Assembly (NCBI GenBank): GCA_003142495.1
Contig: PLMM01000157.1
Span: 1 to 18,660, forward strand
Length of the DNA: 18,660 bases
From: Gemmatimonadota bacterium
GTDB taxonomy: Bacteria; Gemmatimonadota; Gemmatimonadetes; Gemmatimonadales; Gemmatimonadaceae
Direction: 5' to 3'
The notes under the pieces are model-generated. The model searched no databases. It saw nothing but the letters and a program-made list of their open reading frames with translations, and was not told the DNA's origin. The translations under genes were made by a program, and so were the position numbers. Below, in pieces: positions 6,191 through 14,948 of this stretch. Within the stretch, counting starts at the first letter, position 1. Each line of letters starts with the position of its first letter.

Positions 6191-8770
6191 GTGGAGGGCG
6201 CGCAGTTCGCGCCCGTAGCACAACGGTTGGAATGGCTCGACCCCGTCAAAGCGCTCGCCCTCATCGCAATCCTTCTCAATCACGTCGTCGAGGAGTTCGG
6301 GCCCGGCCCCTGGTTCACGAACCCCGACAACTCGTGGCCGTCGCTCGCGGTGCGGCTGCATACCATAGTGCCGCCCGGCACCTCGCTCTTTCTGCGCAGC
6401 GTGCGCGCCGCCGGCTGGCTCGGCGACGCCGCGCCCGGCGTGTTCATTCTCGCGAGCGGCGTCGGCCTCACGCTCTCCGCGCTCGCCGATCCCGCGAGCA
6501 CGCTCGACACGCGCGGCTTCTACCGGCGCCGGCTGCTCCGGCTCTTCCCGCTCTACATCGCGATGCACTTCGTCGTGCTCGCGGGCGCGCTCTTCGTGCC
6601 GGGAAACATCGACAGCTTCGCGGGGCTGCGCACGATGCTCAGTCTCACCGGCATCCGCGCGCTGCCCGGGACGTTCTTCTACATCTCGCCGTCGTGGTGG
6701 TTCGTCTGGCTCATCCTGCAGCTGTACGTGGTGTACCCGTATCTCTTCCGCGCGCTGCGGAAGCTCGGGCCCTCGAACTTCCTGCTCGCGGCGATCGTAG
6801 TCACATTTGCGGCGCGCGGCATCGGACTCGAGCTGCCGCGCGGGCGCTACGCGTGGCTCACCGGACTGTTCTTCGCGTCACGGCTGGCCGAGTTCGCGGT
6901 TGGGATGGTACTGGCGCAGATGATCGTGTCGCGCCGTGCGCGCGCGGACGCACCCGCGGCGCCGTCCACCTTCGCGATCTTCGCGATGTCGCTCCCCTGC
7001 TACGTGCTCGGGCTGCTCGCGTCCTTCACGCTGCCGGGAGCGCTCGCATCGAATCTCCTCATCACCGTCGGCATGACGGGACTCTTCTGGGCCATCTGGC
7101 GCGCAGTGCTTCGCCCCGAGCCGCATCTCGCGTCGTCGGCGCAGTGGCTCGGCAGGCGGTCGTACGCGGTGTTCCTGCTGCATCAGCCGCCGCTCCAGTG
7201 GACCGCCGCCTGGTTCGGCCAGGCGCGCGCCGCGCATCTCGCCGCGGCGCTCGGCGCGATCGGGCTCTCGGTGCCGGTGGCGGCGAAGCTCGAAAACGCG
7301 AGCAATCGCGCGGCGCAGTGGCGCGCGTCCAGCATAGCGCTCGGCACGCGGCGCGCGCTGGCGCTCGCATTCTCTCTGGTGATCGCGCTACTCGCCATCG
7401 GAGTAGTCGGCGCGCGCGAGCCCACGGAAATGCTCGCGCGCGCGGGCGCGTGGCTGTGCGCCCTCGCGATCACGCTTCTGGGCATCGTGTACTGGGGCAC
7501 GCGCGATGCGCTCCCTCTGAGCGAGCGCTTCATCGCGCTCACGGCGCTGATCGGCGGCGCGCTCTCGCTCTTCGTCAGCCCCGGAGCCTCCGGTGGCTTC
7601 GCGCTCGGGGTGGGTGGCGTCGCAGCTGGAGTCGTGCTGATGCTCCAGGCCGAGAGCTGGGCGATTCCGCTGCGCATGCTCGGCGCCGCCGCGCTCATCG
7701 GGATCGCCTCGGTGGCGGGTGAGGTCGCGCTCAGGGCCGCCGCGCCGCTCGAGACGGCGGTGTGGGGCGAGCTTCCCGCGCTCCAGGAAGATTCGACGCG
7801 CGCCTTCGCGCTCATTCCGAATCGCACTACGCATCTTCGCTACAACGACTACGACTACACCGTCAAGACGAACTCGCTCGGCCTCACGAGTCCGGAGATC
7901 CCGACCGCGCGCCCGACGCCGAACACCTTTCGCGTTTTCGTCGCCGGCGATGCGTTCTCGATGCCCGAGGGCGTCGACTACGATCGCTCGTACTCCGCCG
8001 TGCTCGGCGAGCAGCTCTCGAGCTGTCTTGCGCCACGCATCGTGCAGGTGATCGACGGCGGCGTAACGGGCTACGGGCCGAACGAGGAGCGCGTGCAGCT
8101 GCAGGAGCTCGTTCCGCGCTTCAAGCCCGACGTGATAGTCGAGCAGTTCTACATCAACGAGTGGAGCGACATCAGCATCGCCCCTGCGGAGTTCCGGCAG
8201 AGCATCGGCCTCGATCTCGGCAATCGCGGCGCCTTCCGCCGCTTCCGCGATCGCTCGCAGCTCAAGACACGCGTGGGACGCATGGTGCGCGCGGCGAAGG
8301 AATCGCTCACCGGTCATCCGGCGCCGTGGCGCTACGATCTCGCGCAGCTCGACTACTACCGCGCCGGCGACAATCCGCTCTACGACGCGCGCACGAGGCA
8401 GCGCGTCGCGAACGCGCTCGCGATCATGAAGCACGTCGCGGACAGCAGCGGCGCGCAGCTCGTCATCGTTTTCGTCCCCGGCGCCGCGGCGGTGTCGGGA
8501 CCCGCGCGGCTGCCGCACTTTCCGCGCGGCGAAAATTTGTACGACCCCGCCGCGTACGATCTCGGGCGCCCCTATCGCGCGCTCAGGCAGATCACGGATT
8601 CTCTTGAAATCAAGACAATCGACCTGACGCCCTCGCTGCGCGCGAGCACCGCGCAGCCTGCGTACTTCCCGGCGTCCTGGCACTGGACCGCCGCCGGCCA
8701 TCGCGCCGCGGCCGGGGCGATCGAGCATACGCTCGACACGCTCGGCGTACTGGGAGCACACTGCTCGTGA
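6191..8770 (+). CDS. Membrane acyltransferase (acyltransferase 3) with degenerate C-terminal SGNH domain
   Basis: The protein has 859 residues from the GTG at 6191, or 901 from an ATG at 6065. The N-terminal half is an integral membrane acyltransferase-3 domain. It has an early RLEWLDPVKALALIAILLNH segment with the family's His, then FILASGVGLTL, then the FYRRRLLRLFPLY block, and WLGRRSYAVFLLHQPPLQW in the last helices. Several more hydrophobic helices follow. The C-terminal ~270 residues resemble an SGNH hydrolase: VKTNSLGL, then GDAF where GDSF is expected, then DGGVTGYGPNEE, FYINEWSD, and a final SWHWTAAGH. This is the architecture of OafA-like O-acetyltransferases, which move acetyl groups across the membrane onto glycans. 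The nucleophilic Ser is Ala (codon 7952-7954) and the Asp of the Asp-His pair is Ser (8675-8677), so this domain may be inactive. It overlaps the next gene by 4 nt. Confidence 0.82.
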   Translation: MEGAQFAPVAQRLEWLDPVKALALIAILLNHVVEEFGPGPWFTNPDNSWPSLAVRLHTIVPPGTSLFLRSVRAAGWLGDAAPGVFILASGVGLTLSALADPASTLDTRGFYRRRLLRLFPLYIAMHFVVLAGALFVPGNIDSFAGLRTMLSLTGIRALPGTFFYISPSWWFVWLILQLYVVYPYLFRALRKLGPSNFLLAAIVVTFAARGIGLELPRGRYAWLTGLFFASRLAEFAVGMVLAQMIVSRRARADAPAAPSTFAIFAMSLPCYVLGLLASFTLPGALASNLLITVGMTGLFWAIWRAVLRPEPHLASSAQWLGRRSYAVFLLHQPPLQWTAAWFGQARAAHLAAALGAIGLSVPVAAKLENASNRAAQWRASSIALGTRRALALAFSLVIALLAIGVVGAREPTEMLARAGAWLCALAITLLGIVYWGTRDALPLSERFIALTALIGGALSLFVSPGASGGFALGVGGVAAGVVLMLQAESWAIPLRMLGAAALIGIASVAGEVALRAAAPLETAVWGELPALQEDSTRAFALIPNRTTHLRYNDYDYTVKTNSLGLTSPEIPTARPTPNTFRVFVAGDAFSMPEGVDYDRSYSAVLGEQLSSCLAPRIVQVIDGGVTGYGPNEERVQLQELVPRFKPDVIVEQFYINEWSDISIAPAEFRQSIGLDLGNRGAFRRFRDRSQLKTRVGRMVRAAKESLTGHPAPWRYDLAQLDYYRAGDNPLYDARTRQRVANALAIMKHVADSSGAQLVIVFVPGAAAVSGPARLPHFPRGENLYDPAAYDLGRPYRALRQITDSLEIKTIDLTPSLRASTAQPAYFPASWHWTAAGHRAAAGAIEHTLDTLGVLGAHCS

Positions 8771-10341
8771 GCCCAATCGCCGCGCTCGAGCACACGGTAG
8801 TCGCGCTTGCGATCGCCTTGATCGCAGCCTTGGCGATCGAGCGCGCGCGGATCGCGCGCGCGCTGCCGGCGCTCCTCTCGGCGCTCGCCGCGGGGAGTGC
8901 GGTCGTGCTCGCGGCACTCGTGGTGAATCACGTCGGCTTCCCCTTCCATCTCGACCTCATGGAAGGGGTGGTGATGCAGCACGCGCGGCGCGCGATGGCC
9001 GGCGAGAGTATCTACCCGCTACCGACGCCGCGCTTCGTGCCGCTCGCCTACAACGCGCTCTTCTACATCGTCGCCGCGCCCTTCCTCCGCGTGTTCGGCG
9101 ACACGATGCCCGTGCTGCGGATGGTGTCCATCCTCGGCATGCTCGGCAGCATCGCCGCGACGTTCGTGATCGTGCGCGAGCGCGCGCGCTCGGCGTGGTG
9201 GGGCGCGATCGCGGCGGGACTCTTCTGCGCGTCGTACTCCGCAATGGACGCGTATCTCGACACCGCGCATTCCGATGCGTGGCTCATCTGCTGCGCACTC
9301 TGGGGCACCTATCTCGTTGGCCGCGAGTCGCGCGGTGCGCGCTTCGGCGGCATTTTCGTGCTCGTCGCCGCGTTCTGGTTCAAGCAGCACGGCGCGATCT
9401 TCCTCGGCGCCGCGCTCGTGTACCTCACCTGGCGCGAGGGGATCGTGCGGTCGCTCCCGTACTGGCTGCTCGCGCTCGTGCTCGGCCCCGTACTCTACCT
9501 GTGGCCGCCGGGCACCGTGCTCGGCCCCGGCTTCCACTTCTTCACGTGGCATGTGCCGAGTGGATGGTCTCAGTTCGGGGCGCACGCGATTCCGCGCGTG
9601 CTGTTGTACGTGATGGAGTTCTATCCGGTGCTCGCGCTCGTGGCGCTCGCGGGCCTGTGGCGCGCCGCGCGCTCGTGGGAGATCGGGATACTCGATCTCG
9701 AGCTGTGCGCCGCGGCGCTGACGGCGTTCATGGGATCGCTCGATCCGGGCTCGTCGTACAACGTGTTCATTCCGCTCGCGACGTTCACGATCGTGTACTC
9801 GTGCATCGAGCTCGCGCGCATGAGCGTTGAGACGCCGCTCTGGAAGGGCGTGCGCCCTTCGCTCGTGATCGCGTTGCTCGCGTTCGCGACGCTGTTGCAC
9901 GATCCGCGCGCGTTCTGGCTTCCGGCTAGTTCGCGCGCGCAATACGTAGACCTGCAGTCCGTGATTCGTGCGCTTCCCGGCAAGGTGTACGCTCCGGGGA
10001 TCGGCGAGCTCGTCGATGGTCCACAGCTCTACCCCACGGCGCACTGGGTCGCCCTCGACGACATGATGCGCGGGCCGCATCGTACTGCCGCGGACAGCGC
10101 GCTCTCGCGCCGCATGCTCGATCCGATTCGTCATCCTGAAACGACAGTCTACGTGCTTACCAACCATCCGCTCGCGACGCTGGCTCCGCCGGTGAGCGAG
10201 CTCGCTGGCAGCTATACGCTCGTCGAGGACTACGGCGAGCGCTTCGCATCGCTCACTGGACTCCCTCGCCGCTTCGATCATGGCTATCCGCGCTACCTGT
10301 ATCGCTCCGCCACGGCGGGCGAGGTGACCCATGCCCCCTGA
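8767..10341 (+). CDS. Polytopic membrane glycosyltransferase, GT-C/GT39-like
   Basis: A 524-residue membrane protein with about ten hydrophobic segments in its first ~390 residues and a soluble C-terminal part of about 130 residues. The first large loop after helix 2 carries acidic residues D63 and E66 (HLDLMEG) followed by a QHARRAMAGESIYP segment and a YNALFYIVAAPF helix. That is the usual layout of GT-C enzymes (ArnT/PMT type), where loop acidic residues act in catalysis with a polyprenyl-phosphate sugar donor. The acceptor is unknown. The start is GTG at 8767 inside the GTGA that also ends the acyltransferase. It overlaps the next gene by 11 nt. That next gene could make a polyprenyl-phosphate pentose, a plausible donor for this enzyme by inference. 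A membrane protein of another class is possible. Confidence 0.75.
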   Translation: MSPIAALEHTVVALAIALIAALAIERARIARALPALLSALAAGSAVVLAALVVNHVGFPFHLDLMEGVVMQHARRAMAGESIYPLPTPRFVPLAYNALFYIVAAPFLRVFGDTMPVLRMVSILGMLGSIAATFVIVRERARSAWWGAIAAGLFCASYSAMDAYLDTAHSDAWLICCALWGTYLVGRESRGARFGGIFVLVAAFWFKQHGAIFLGAALVYLTWREGIVRSLPYWLLALVLGPVLYLWPPGTVLGPGFHFFTWHVPSGWSQFGAHAIPRVLLYVMEFYPVLALVALAGLWRAARSWEIGILDLELCAAALTAFMGSLDPGSSYNVFIPLATFTIVYSCIELARMSVETPLWKGVRPSLVIALLAFATLLHDPRAFWLPASSRAQYVDLQSVIRALPGKVYAPGIGELVDGPQLYPTAHWVALDDMMRGPHRTAADSALSRRMLDPIRHPETTVYVLTNHPLATLAPPVSELAGSYTLVEDYGERFASLTGLPRRFDHGYPRYLYRSATAGEVTHAP

Positions 10342-11212
10342 GCTCTCGGTGGCGTCGGTGCCGCGCACCTCATCGCTGGCCATGATCCGGCTGCTCCGCC
10401 CCAAGCACTGGATCAAGAATCTCTTCGTACTGGCGCCGCTGATCTTCTCGGGGCTCTTTACGCGCGAGAGCGCACGGTTGCTCGCGCTGTTCGGCATGCT
10501 GCTGTTCTGCGTTGCGGCGTCGATCGTCTATATCCTGAACGATCTCTCGGACCGGCATCGGGACGCGCTCCACCCTACCAAGCGCCTCACGCGACCCCTC
10601 GCGAGTGGCGCGGTGTCGGTGGGCGCAGCGCGCGCGCTTCTCGTCGTCCTCTCTGCACTGCTTCTCGCGGGCTCGTTCGTGAGCCCTCCGCTGGTCGCCG
10701 TGCTGATCGTCTACATCGTTTTGAACGTGCTGTACTCCACCTGGCTGAAGCACATGCCGGTGATCGACATCTTCTGCGTGGCCGCGGGCTTCGTGCTTCG
10801 GGTGTACGCGGGAGCGGTCGTCATAAACGTGCCACTGTCATCGTGGATGCTCGTGACGACGCTGGCGATCGCGCTGTATCTCGCCGCGATCAAGCGCCGC
10901 GACGAGCTCGAGGTGCAGGGCGATGCCGCGCGCGCGGTGCTCGGCCAGTACACCGTGCCGCTGCTCGATCGGTTCGCGCTCATGGCGTCGGTGTGCGCGA
11001 TGGTCTTCTACTGCATGTTCGTGGTCACGACGCGGCCGGTGCTCGCGTTCACGATCCCGTTCGTGCTGTTCGGCATTTTTCGCTACTGGTATCTCGTCGA
11101 TCGCCAGGGCCGCGGCGAGTCGCCCACTGATGCGTTGTGGACCGACCGTCCGCTGGCCATTACAGTCGTGCTGTGGGGCATTCTGTGCGCGTACCTGCTT
11201 CGCCACTCATGA
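10331..11212 (+). CDS. UbiA-family prenyltransferase, decaprenyl-phosphate phosphoribosyltransferase-like
   Basis: A 293-residue membrane protein of the UbiA superfamily. The first Asp-rich motif is N70-D71-L-S-D74-R-H-R-D78 (NDxxDxxxD). The second conserved region is Y135-STWL-K140-HMPVI-D146, followed by the GFVLRVYAGA stretch. The N-terminal RLLRPKHWIKNLFVLAPL and the TKRLTRPLASG loop match the subgroup that moves 5-phosphoribose from PRPP to polyprenyl phosphate (mycobacterial Rv3806c type), rather than quinone or haem prenylation. In mycobacteria the product is converted to decaprenyl-phosphoarabinose by DprE1/DprE2; neither is seen in this window. GAGGTGA before the ATG at 10331 supports this start over an internal ATG at 10382. 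The gene overlaps both neighbours, by 11 and 4 nt, inside the operon. Confidence 0.85.
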   Translation: MPPELSVASVPRTSSLAMIRLLRPKHWIKNLFVLAPLIFSGLFTRESARLLALFGMLLFCVAASIVYILNDLSDRHRDALHPTKRLTRPLASGAVSVGAARALLVVLSALLLAGSFVSPPLVAVLIVYIVLNVLYSTWLKHMPVIDIFCVAAGFVLRVYAGAVVINVPLSSWMLVTTLAIALYLAAIKRRDELEVQGDAARAVLGQYTVPLLDRFALMASVCAMVFYCMFVVTTRPVLAFTIPFVLFGIFRYWYLVDRQGRGESPTDALWTDRPLAITVVLWGILCAYLLRHS

Positions 11213-12966
11213 GCGATCATCCTCTTCCCCTTGGCGGGGGCGACGACCACCGGCACATCCTGACGGTGGCGATCGAGGATTACTATCAGGGCGCGACCTT
11301 CAATCGCCTCATCCCGCGCGCGCGCTGGCATCGCTTCGAGAGCCGCCTCGCGCGCAACACGGCGACGACGCTCGACCTGCTCGACGAGTACAAGCTCAAG
11401 GCCACGTTCTTCGCACTTGGCTGGGTCGCCGACGCGGCGCCGGAGCTGATCCGTGAGGTCGTCGCGCGCGGCCACGATATAGCGAGCAAGGGCTACTTCC
11501 ATCGCAGCATCCGCGAGTTCAGCCGCGATGAGTTCCGCGACGACACCGTACGCGCGCGCGAGGCGCTCGAGCGCGCGAGCGGACGCCAGATCGATGGCTA
11601 TCGCGTCGCCCAGCGCTGGCTGCGCCCCGAGGATCTCTGGGCGCTCGACGTGCTCGCCGAGGAAGGCTACAAGTTCGACTCGAGCATCCGTCCGCTCTTC
11701 CGCCAGTACGTCCACGAGCCGTGGCGCCGCTTCGTGCATCAGCACCATCACGGCGAGCACACCATGCTCGAGGTGCCGGTGTCCACCGCGCGCGTGCTCG
11801 GGTACGACATCCCGATCGCGGGGGCGAACTACTTCCGCCAGCTTCCGTTCTCGCTCGTGCAGCGCGCCGTGCGCCAATGGGACCGCAGCTACGAAGCGCC
11901 GTTCGTGATGTACTTTCACGTCTGGGAGCTCGATCCGGACCAGCCGAAGATCGACGCCGCGCCGTTTTACGCGAAGGTGCGCCAGTATCGCAACCTCGAT
12001 CGCATGGCGACGATGCTGCGCTACTACTTCGAGCAGTATCGCTTCACGAGCATCGGCGACCGCCTCGGTATCGAGAGCCAGCCCGCGTCGCCCGAGGTGC
12101 TCGCGGCGGCCGCGGTGGCCGCTGCGACCCAGCACGAGCTCTCGCTGCGCACGCTCCCCGTCGAGATCATCCCCGACGGCAGATCGCGCGTGCCGATCAG
12201 CATCGTCATCCCGTGCTTCAACGAGGAGCTGATCCTCCCGTACCTCTCGAACACGCTGGTGGGCGTCGAGGCCGAGCTGTCGAGGGATCACGTGGTGCAC
12301 TTCATCTTCGTCGACGACGGCAGCAGCGATGGCACCTGGGCGTCGCTGCAGAACATCTTCGGCGGCCGCGCGAATTGCACCGTGATTCGCCACGAGGTGA
12401 ATCGAGGCGTCGCGGCGACGATCATGACGGGCATTCGCGCGTCGGAAACCGAAGTCGTCTGCTCGATGGACTGCGACTGCACCTACGACCCGCACGAGCT
12501 CGGACCGATGGTGTCGCTGCTCGCGCCGGGCGTCGACATGGTAACGGCCTCTCCTTATCACAAGAACGGCAAAGTGCTCAACGTTCCCGAGTGGAGACTC
12601 TTCCTCTCGCGCACGCTGTCGAAGATGTACGGCATGGTGCTGCGGCATCAGCTCGCGACGTACACCGCGTGCTTCCGCGTCTATCGCCGCAGCGTGGTCG
12701 CGGACGTTCCGCTCTCGCGCGCCGGCTTCATCGGCGTCGCCGAGCTGCTCGGCCGCCTCGATCTCGGCGGCTCGGGGATCGTCGAATATCCGACGACGCT
12801 CGAGGTGCGCATCCTCGGCCGCTCGAAGATGAAGATCGTGAAGACGATGGCCGGCCACATCGAGCTGATCTTCGAGCTCATTGGACTGCGCCTCTTCCAT
12901 CGCGCCGATGCGATGGGGCCTGCCGGACGCCCGATGTCGAACCCTCCGTTGCCGCGGTCGCAGTGA
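11209..12966 (+). CDS. Fusion: degenerate DUF3473-type deacetylase domain plus GT2 glycosyltransferase
   Basis: A 585-residue two-domain protein starting at the ATG of an ATGA overlap with the preceding gene. Residues 1 to about 285 match the exosortase-associated (DUF3473) polysaccharide deacetylases: an IEDYYQ start, GHDIASKGYFH, WALDVLAEEGYKFDSSI, EVPVSTARVLG and HVWELDPDQPK. However, the usual motif-1 Asp is A21, the first metal-binding His of motif 2 is K94 (only H98 remains), and the Arg-x-Pro of motif 3 reads R-V-A. Residues from about 327 form a family-2 glycosyltransferase of the dolichol-phosphate-mannose-synthase type: VPISIVIPCFNEE, FVDDGSSDGT near 366-375, and MDCDCTYDP near 420 in place of DxD. 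I see no clear transmembrane helix at the C-terminus. The GT2 part is probably active on a nucleotide-sugar or polyprenyl substrate. The first domain may bind glycan without deacetylating it. Confidence 0.88.
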   Translation: MSDHPLPLGGGDDHRHILTVAIEDYYQGATFNRLIPRARWHRFESRLARNTATTLDLLDEYKLKATFFALGWVADAAPELIREVVARGHDIASKGYFHRSIREFSRDEFRDDTVRAREALERASGRQIDGYRVAQRWLRPEDLWALDVLAEEGYKFDSSIRPLFRQYVHEPWRRFVHQHHHGEHTMLEVPVSTARVLGYDIPIAGANYFRQLPFSLVQRAVRQWDRSYEAPFVMYFHVWELDPDQPKIDAAPFYAKVRQYRNLDRMATMLRYYFEQYRFTSIGDRLGIESQPASPEVLAAAAVAAATQHELSLRTLPVEIIPDGRSRVPISIVIPCFNEELILPYLSNTLVGVEAELSRDHVVHFIFVDDGSSDGTWASLQNIFGGRANCTVIRHEVNRGVAATIMTGIRASETEVVCSMDCDCTYDPHELGPMVSLLAPGVDMVTASPYHKNGKVLNVPEWRLFLSRTLSKMYGMVLRHQLATYTACFRVYRRSVVADVPLSRAGFIGVAELLGRLDLGGSGIVEYPTTLEVRILGRSKMKIVKTMAGHIELIFELIGLRLFHRADAMGPAGRPMSNPPLPRSQ

Positions 12967-14948
12967 AGCTGTTCATGCCGGAGAACCCGCACAGCAAAGG
13001 ACTCCGCTGGTTCATCACGGTGTTCGCGGTCTACGCATCGGTGTGCCTGATTTTCGGATGGTTGCGCGCGCCACTCTTTTTCGGAGTGGGCGAGGACGGG
13101 TGGCCGTCGCCGTCGTTCGAGCAGATGATCTATCTGCTTTACATGACGTGCCTCCCCGTCGTGCTCTGGTGTCTCATTGCGTACGCGCTCGCGTGCCGCA
13201 TGCCGGGCAACTGGGGGATCCGGCTGACGGTGATTCTCCTCCTGCTCATGCTCACGACGATCGAGCTCGATCATGCGTGGTATGGCATGTCGGGGCACCA
13301 CGGCACGTGGCGCGAGGCGCGGCTGTTCCTGAGCGAGGACTGGAAGCTGCACTACGGCATCCGCTCGACGGATGAGACGTGGTTCCTCAGACGGATGATG
13401 CTCCACGTCGTCGGGCTCACGGGCGTCTTCATCGCCGCGAGCTTCGGTGCGGCGTGGGAGCGCGGCCAGCGCATCTTCGATGCGCCGTTCCGCCGCGTGC
13501 TCGCCGTGGTGGTCGCGCTCTTCTTCGTCGACCTCATGATGGCCGGCTACGAAGTGAGTCGCGGCAACGATCAGTGGCAGGCCGTGGCCGACGCGAATCC
13601 GCTGCGCATCAATTCCGCGGATCGCCTCTCGGCGGGACTGTTCTCGTACGGCTCGCAGCACAACGCCGATCTCGAGGCCGCGAACCGCGCCTTCGCGCAG
13701 GCGACGCAGGACGCGATGCGCCCGCACGCCGAGAGCACTGCCGTGTTTCACGATGCGAGCTCGGCGCAGCCGCGACAGTTCAACGTGGTCGTCGTCACGA
13801 TCGAGGGGCTGAACGAGCGGCTCATCGACTCGACCACGATGCCCTTCTGGATGCAGCTGTCCGCGCGCTCGACATCGCTGCACAGCCACTACTCCACCGG
13901 CAACGTTACCGAGTACGGCGTGCTCGGCGTGCTGTATGGCGCGCCGCCGGATTTCTATCGCGGCACGACGACCGTTCCGTGGCGCCGCCAGCTGCCCACC
14001 GACAAGGTGCCCCCACAGCGTGGCTCGCCGTACATCGACCAGTTCAATTTGCACGGCTATCACACGCGGCTCATCAGCTGGGAGCTGTCGAGCTGGGCGA
14101 ACCTCGGCGTCTACCTGCGCAACTTCAACGAGCCGCCCTTCGAGACCGACGACGACTGGAAGACGCTCCCCGTGCTCAAGCGCGAGATGAGCGAGCCCGG
14201 CTCGCATCTCGTGTACATGCACTACAACGGCACCCACTTCCCGTACGACCACGCGGACAAGTACAACCACTTCGCGCCCGAGGTGCCGAGTAGCTACAGC
14301 TATGCGTCGTGGCGGATGCGGCAGGAAGCGCCGGCGATCACGAATCGCTATCGCAACTGCCTGCAGGAGCTCGACGCGTGGCTCGAGGAGCTCACGCAGA
14401 CGATCGACATGCAGAACACGATCGTGGTGCTCACCGGCGACCACGGCGAGGAGTTCTTCGAGCACTCGCGGCTCGGTCACGCGAGCACGCTGTCGGATCC
14501 GCAGATCCAGACCGTCGCGCTCATCTACGTGCCGGGACGGGCACCTCGCTCGATCGATGCGGTGACATCGCACGTCGATCTGATGCCGACGCTCATGGAT
14601 CTGCTGGGGTGGCCGCAGCCGGTGCCGCCGTTCGGCCACTCGCTCGTGAACGACGTGAAGGTCGGCGCTGCGATCGTCGCGATGGGGAACAGGCCGAATC
14701 CCCCGAACCGCTGGGCAGCGATCGCCGGCGGCTACAAGACGGTGCTCGCCGAGGGCGATGGCGACACGCTCCACATCGTCCAGCTGCGCGACACCGCCGA
14801 CAAAAGCGTGACGTACAGCTCGGATCCGTCGCGCTGGCAGCCGTCGTTCGCCGTGGCGGCTCGGCTGCAGCTGCATCTGCGCGCGGCGTCGCAGGCCATC
14901 CATCTCGCGGCGGTTTCCGCTGCGATCCCAGCCGTAACACCGAAATGA
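12963..14948 (+). CDS. Membrane sulfatase-fold phosphotransferase (LTA synthase/YejM-like)
   Basis: A 661-residue protein of the alkaline phosphatase/sulfatase superfamily. About five N-terminal transmembrane helices lie in residues 1-200 (for example WFITVFAVYASVCLIFGWL), followed by a large extracytoplasmic catalytic domain. Its metal and nucleophile residues are visible: E281 (VTIEGLN), T316 in GNVTEYGVLGVLYG as the likely nucleophile, D493-H494 (TGDHGEEFF) and H506 (GHAS). This layout matches lipoteichoic acid synthase and phosphoethanolamine- or phosphoglycerol-transferases, and the GNxT...GVLGVLYG block recalls YejM-type proteins. A phosphoglycerol- or phosphoethanolamine-transfer role on the glycan is inferred, not proven; true sulfate hydrolysis is less likely given the membrane part. 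The start is taken at GTG 12963, in a GTGA overlap with the previous stop; ATG at 12975 is an alternative. Confidence 0.82.
   Translation: MKLFMPENPHSKGLRWFITVFAVYASVCLIFGWLRAPLFFGVGEDGWPSPSFEQMIYLLYMTCLPVVLWCLIAYALACRMPGNWGIRLTVILLLLMLTTIELDHAWYGMSGHHGTWREARLFLSEDWKLHYGIRSTDETWFLRRMMLHVVGLTGVFIAASFGAAWERGQRIFDAPFRRVLAVVVALFFVDLMMAGYEVSRGNDQWQAVADANPLRINSADRLSAGLFSYGSQHNADLEAANRAFAQATQDAMRPHAESTAVFHDASSAQPRQFNVVVVTIEGLNERLIDSTTMPFWMQLSARSTSLHSHYSTGNVTEYGVLGVLYGAPPDFYRGTTTVPWRRQLPTDKVPPQRGSPYIDQFNLHGYHTRLISWELSSWANLGVYLRNFNEPPFETDDDWKTLPVLKREMSEPGSHLVYMHYNGTHFPYDHADKYNHFAPEVPSSYSYASWRMRQEAPAITNRYRNCLQELDAWLEELTQTIDMQNTIVVLTGDHGEEFFEHSRLGHASTLSDPQIQTVALIYVPGRAPRSIDAVTSHVDLMPTLMDLLGWPQPVPPFGHSLVNDVKVGAAIVAMGNRPNPPNRWAAIAGGYKTVLAEGDGDTLHIVQLRDTADKSVTYSSDPSRWQPSFAVAARLQLHLRAASQAIHLAAVSAAIPAVTPK

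Noticed and set aside
4817..6568. Long - strand open frame opposite the dehydrogenase and acyltransferase
   Set aside because: Same composition artefact: it spans a gene boundary, has no domain motifs, and is opposite well-supported genes.
11137..11208. 24-residue N-terminal extension of the deacetylase/GT2 fusion from an ATG at 11137
   Set aside because: It lies inside the UbiA-family gene, while the ATGA at 11209-11212 gives a better coupled start just before the domain.
11721..12962. Upstream extension of the phosphotransferase frame through the GT2 gene
   Set aside because: The frame stays open but reads as Arg/Ala-rich shadow. The hydrophobic N-terminus begins only after 12963, where a GTGA overlap gives a natural start.
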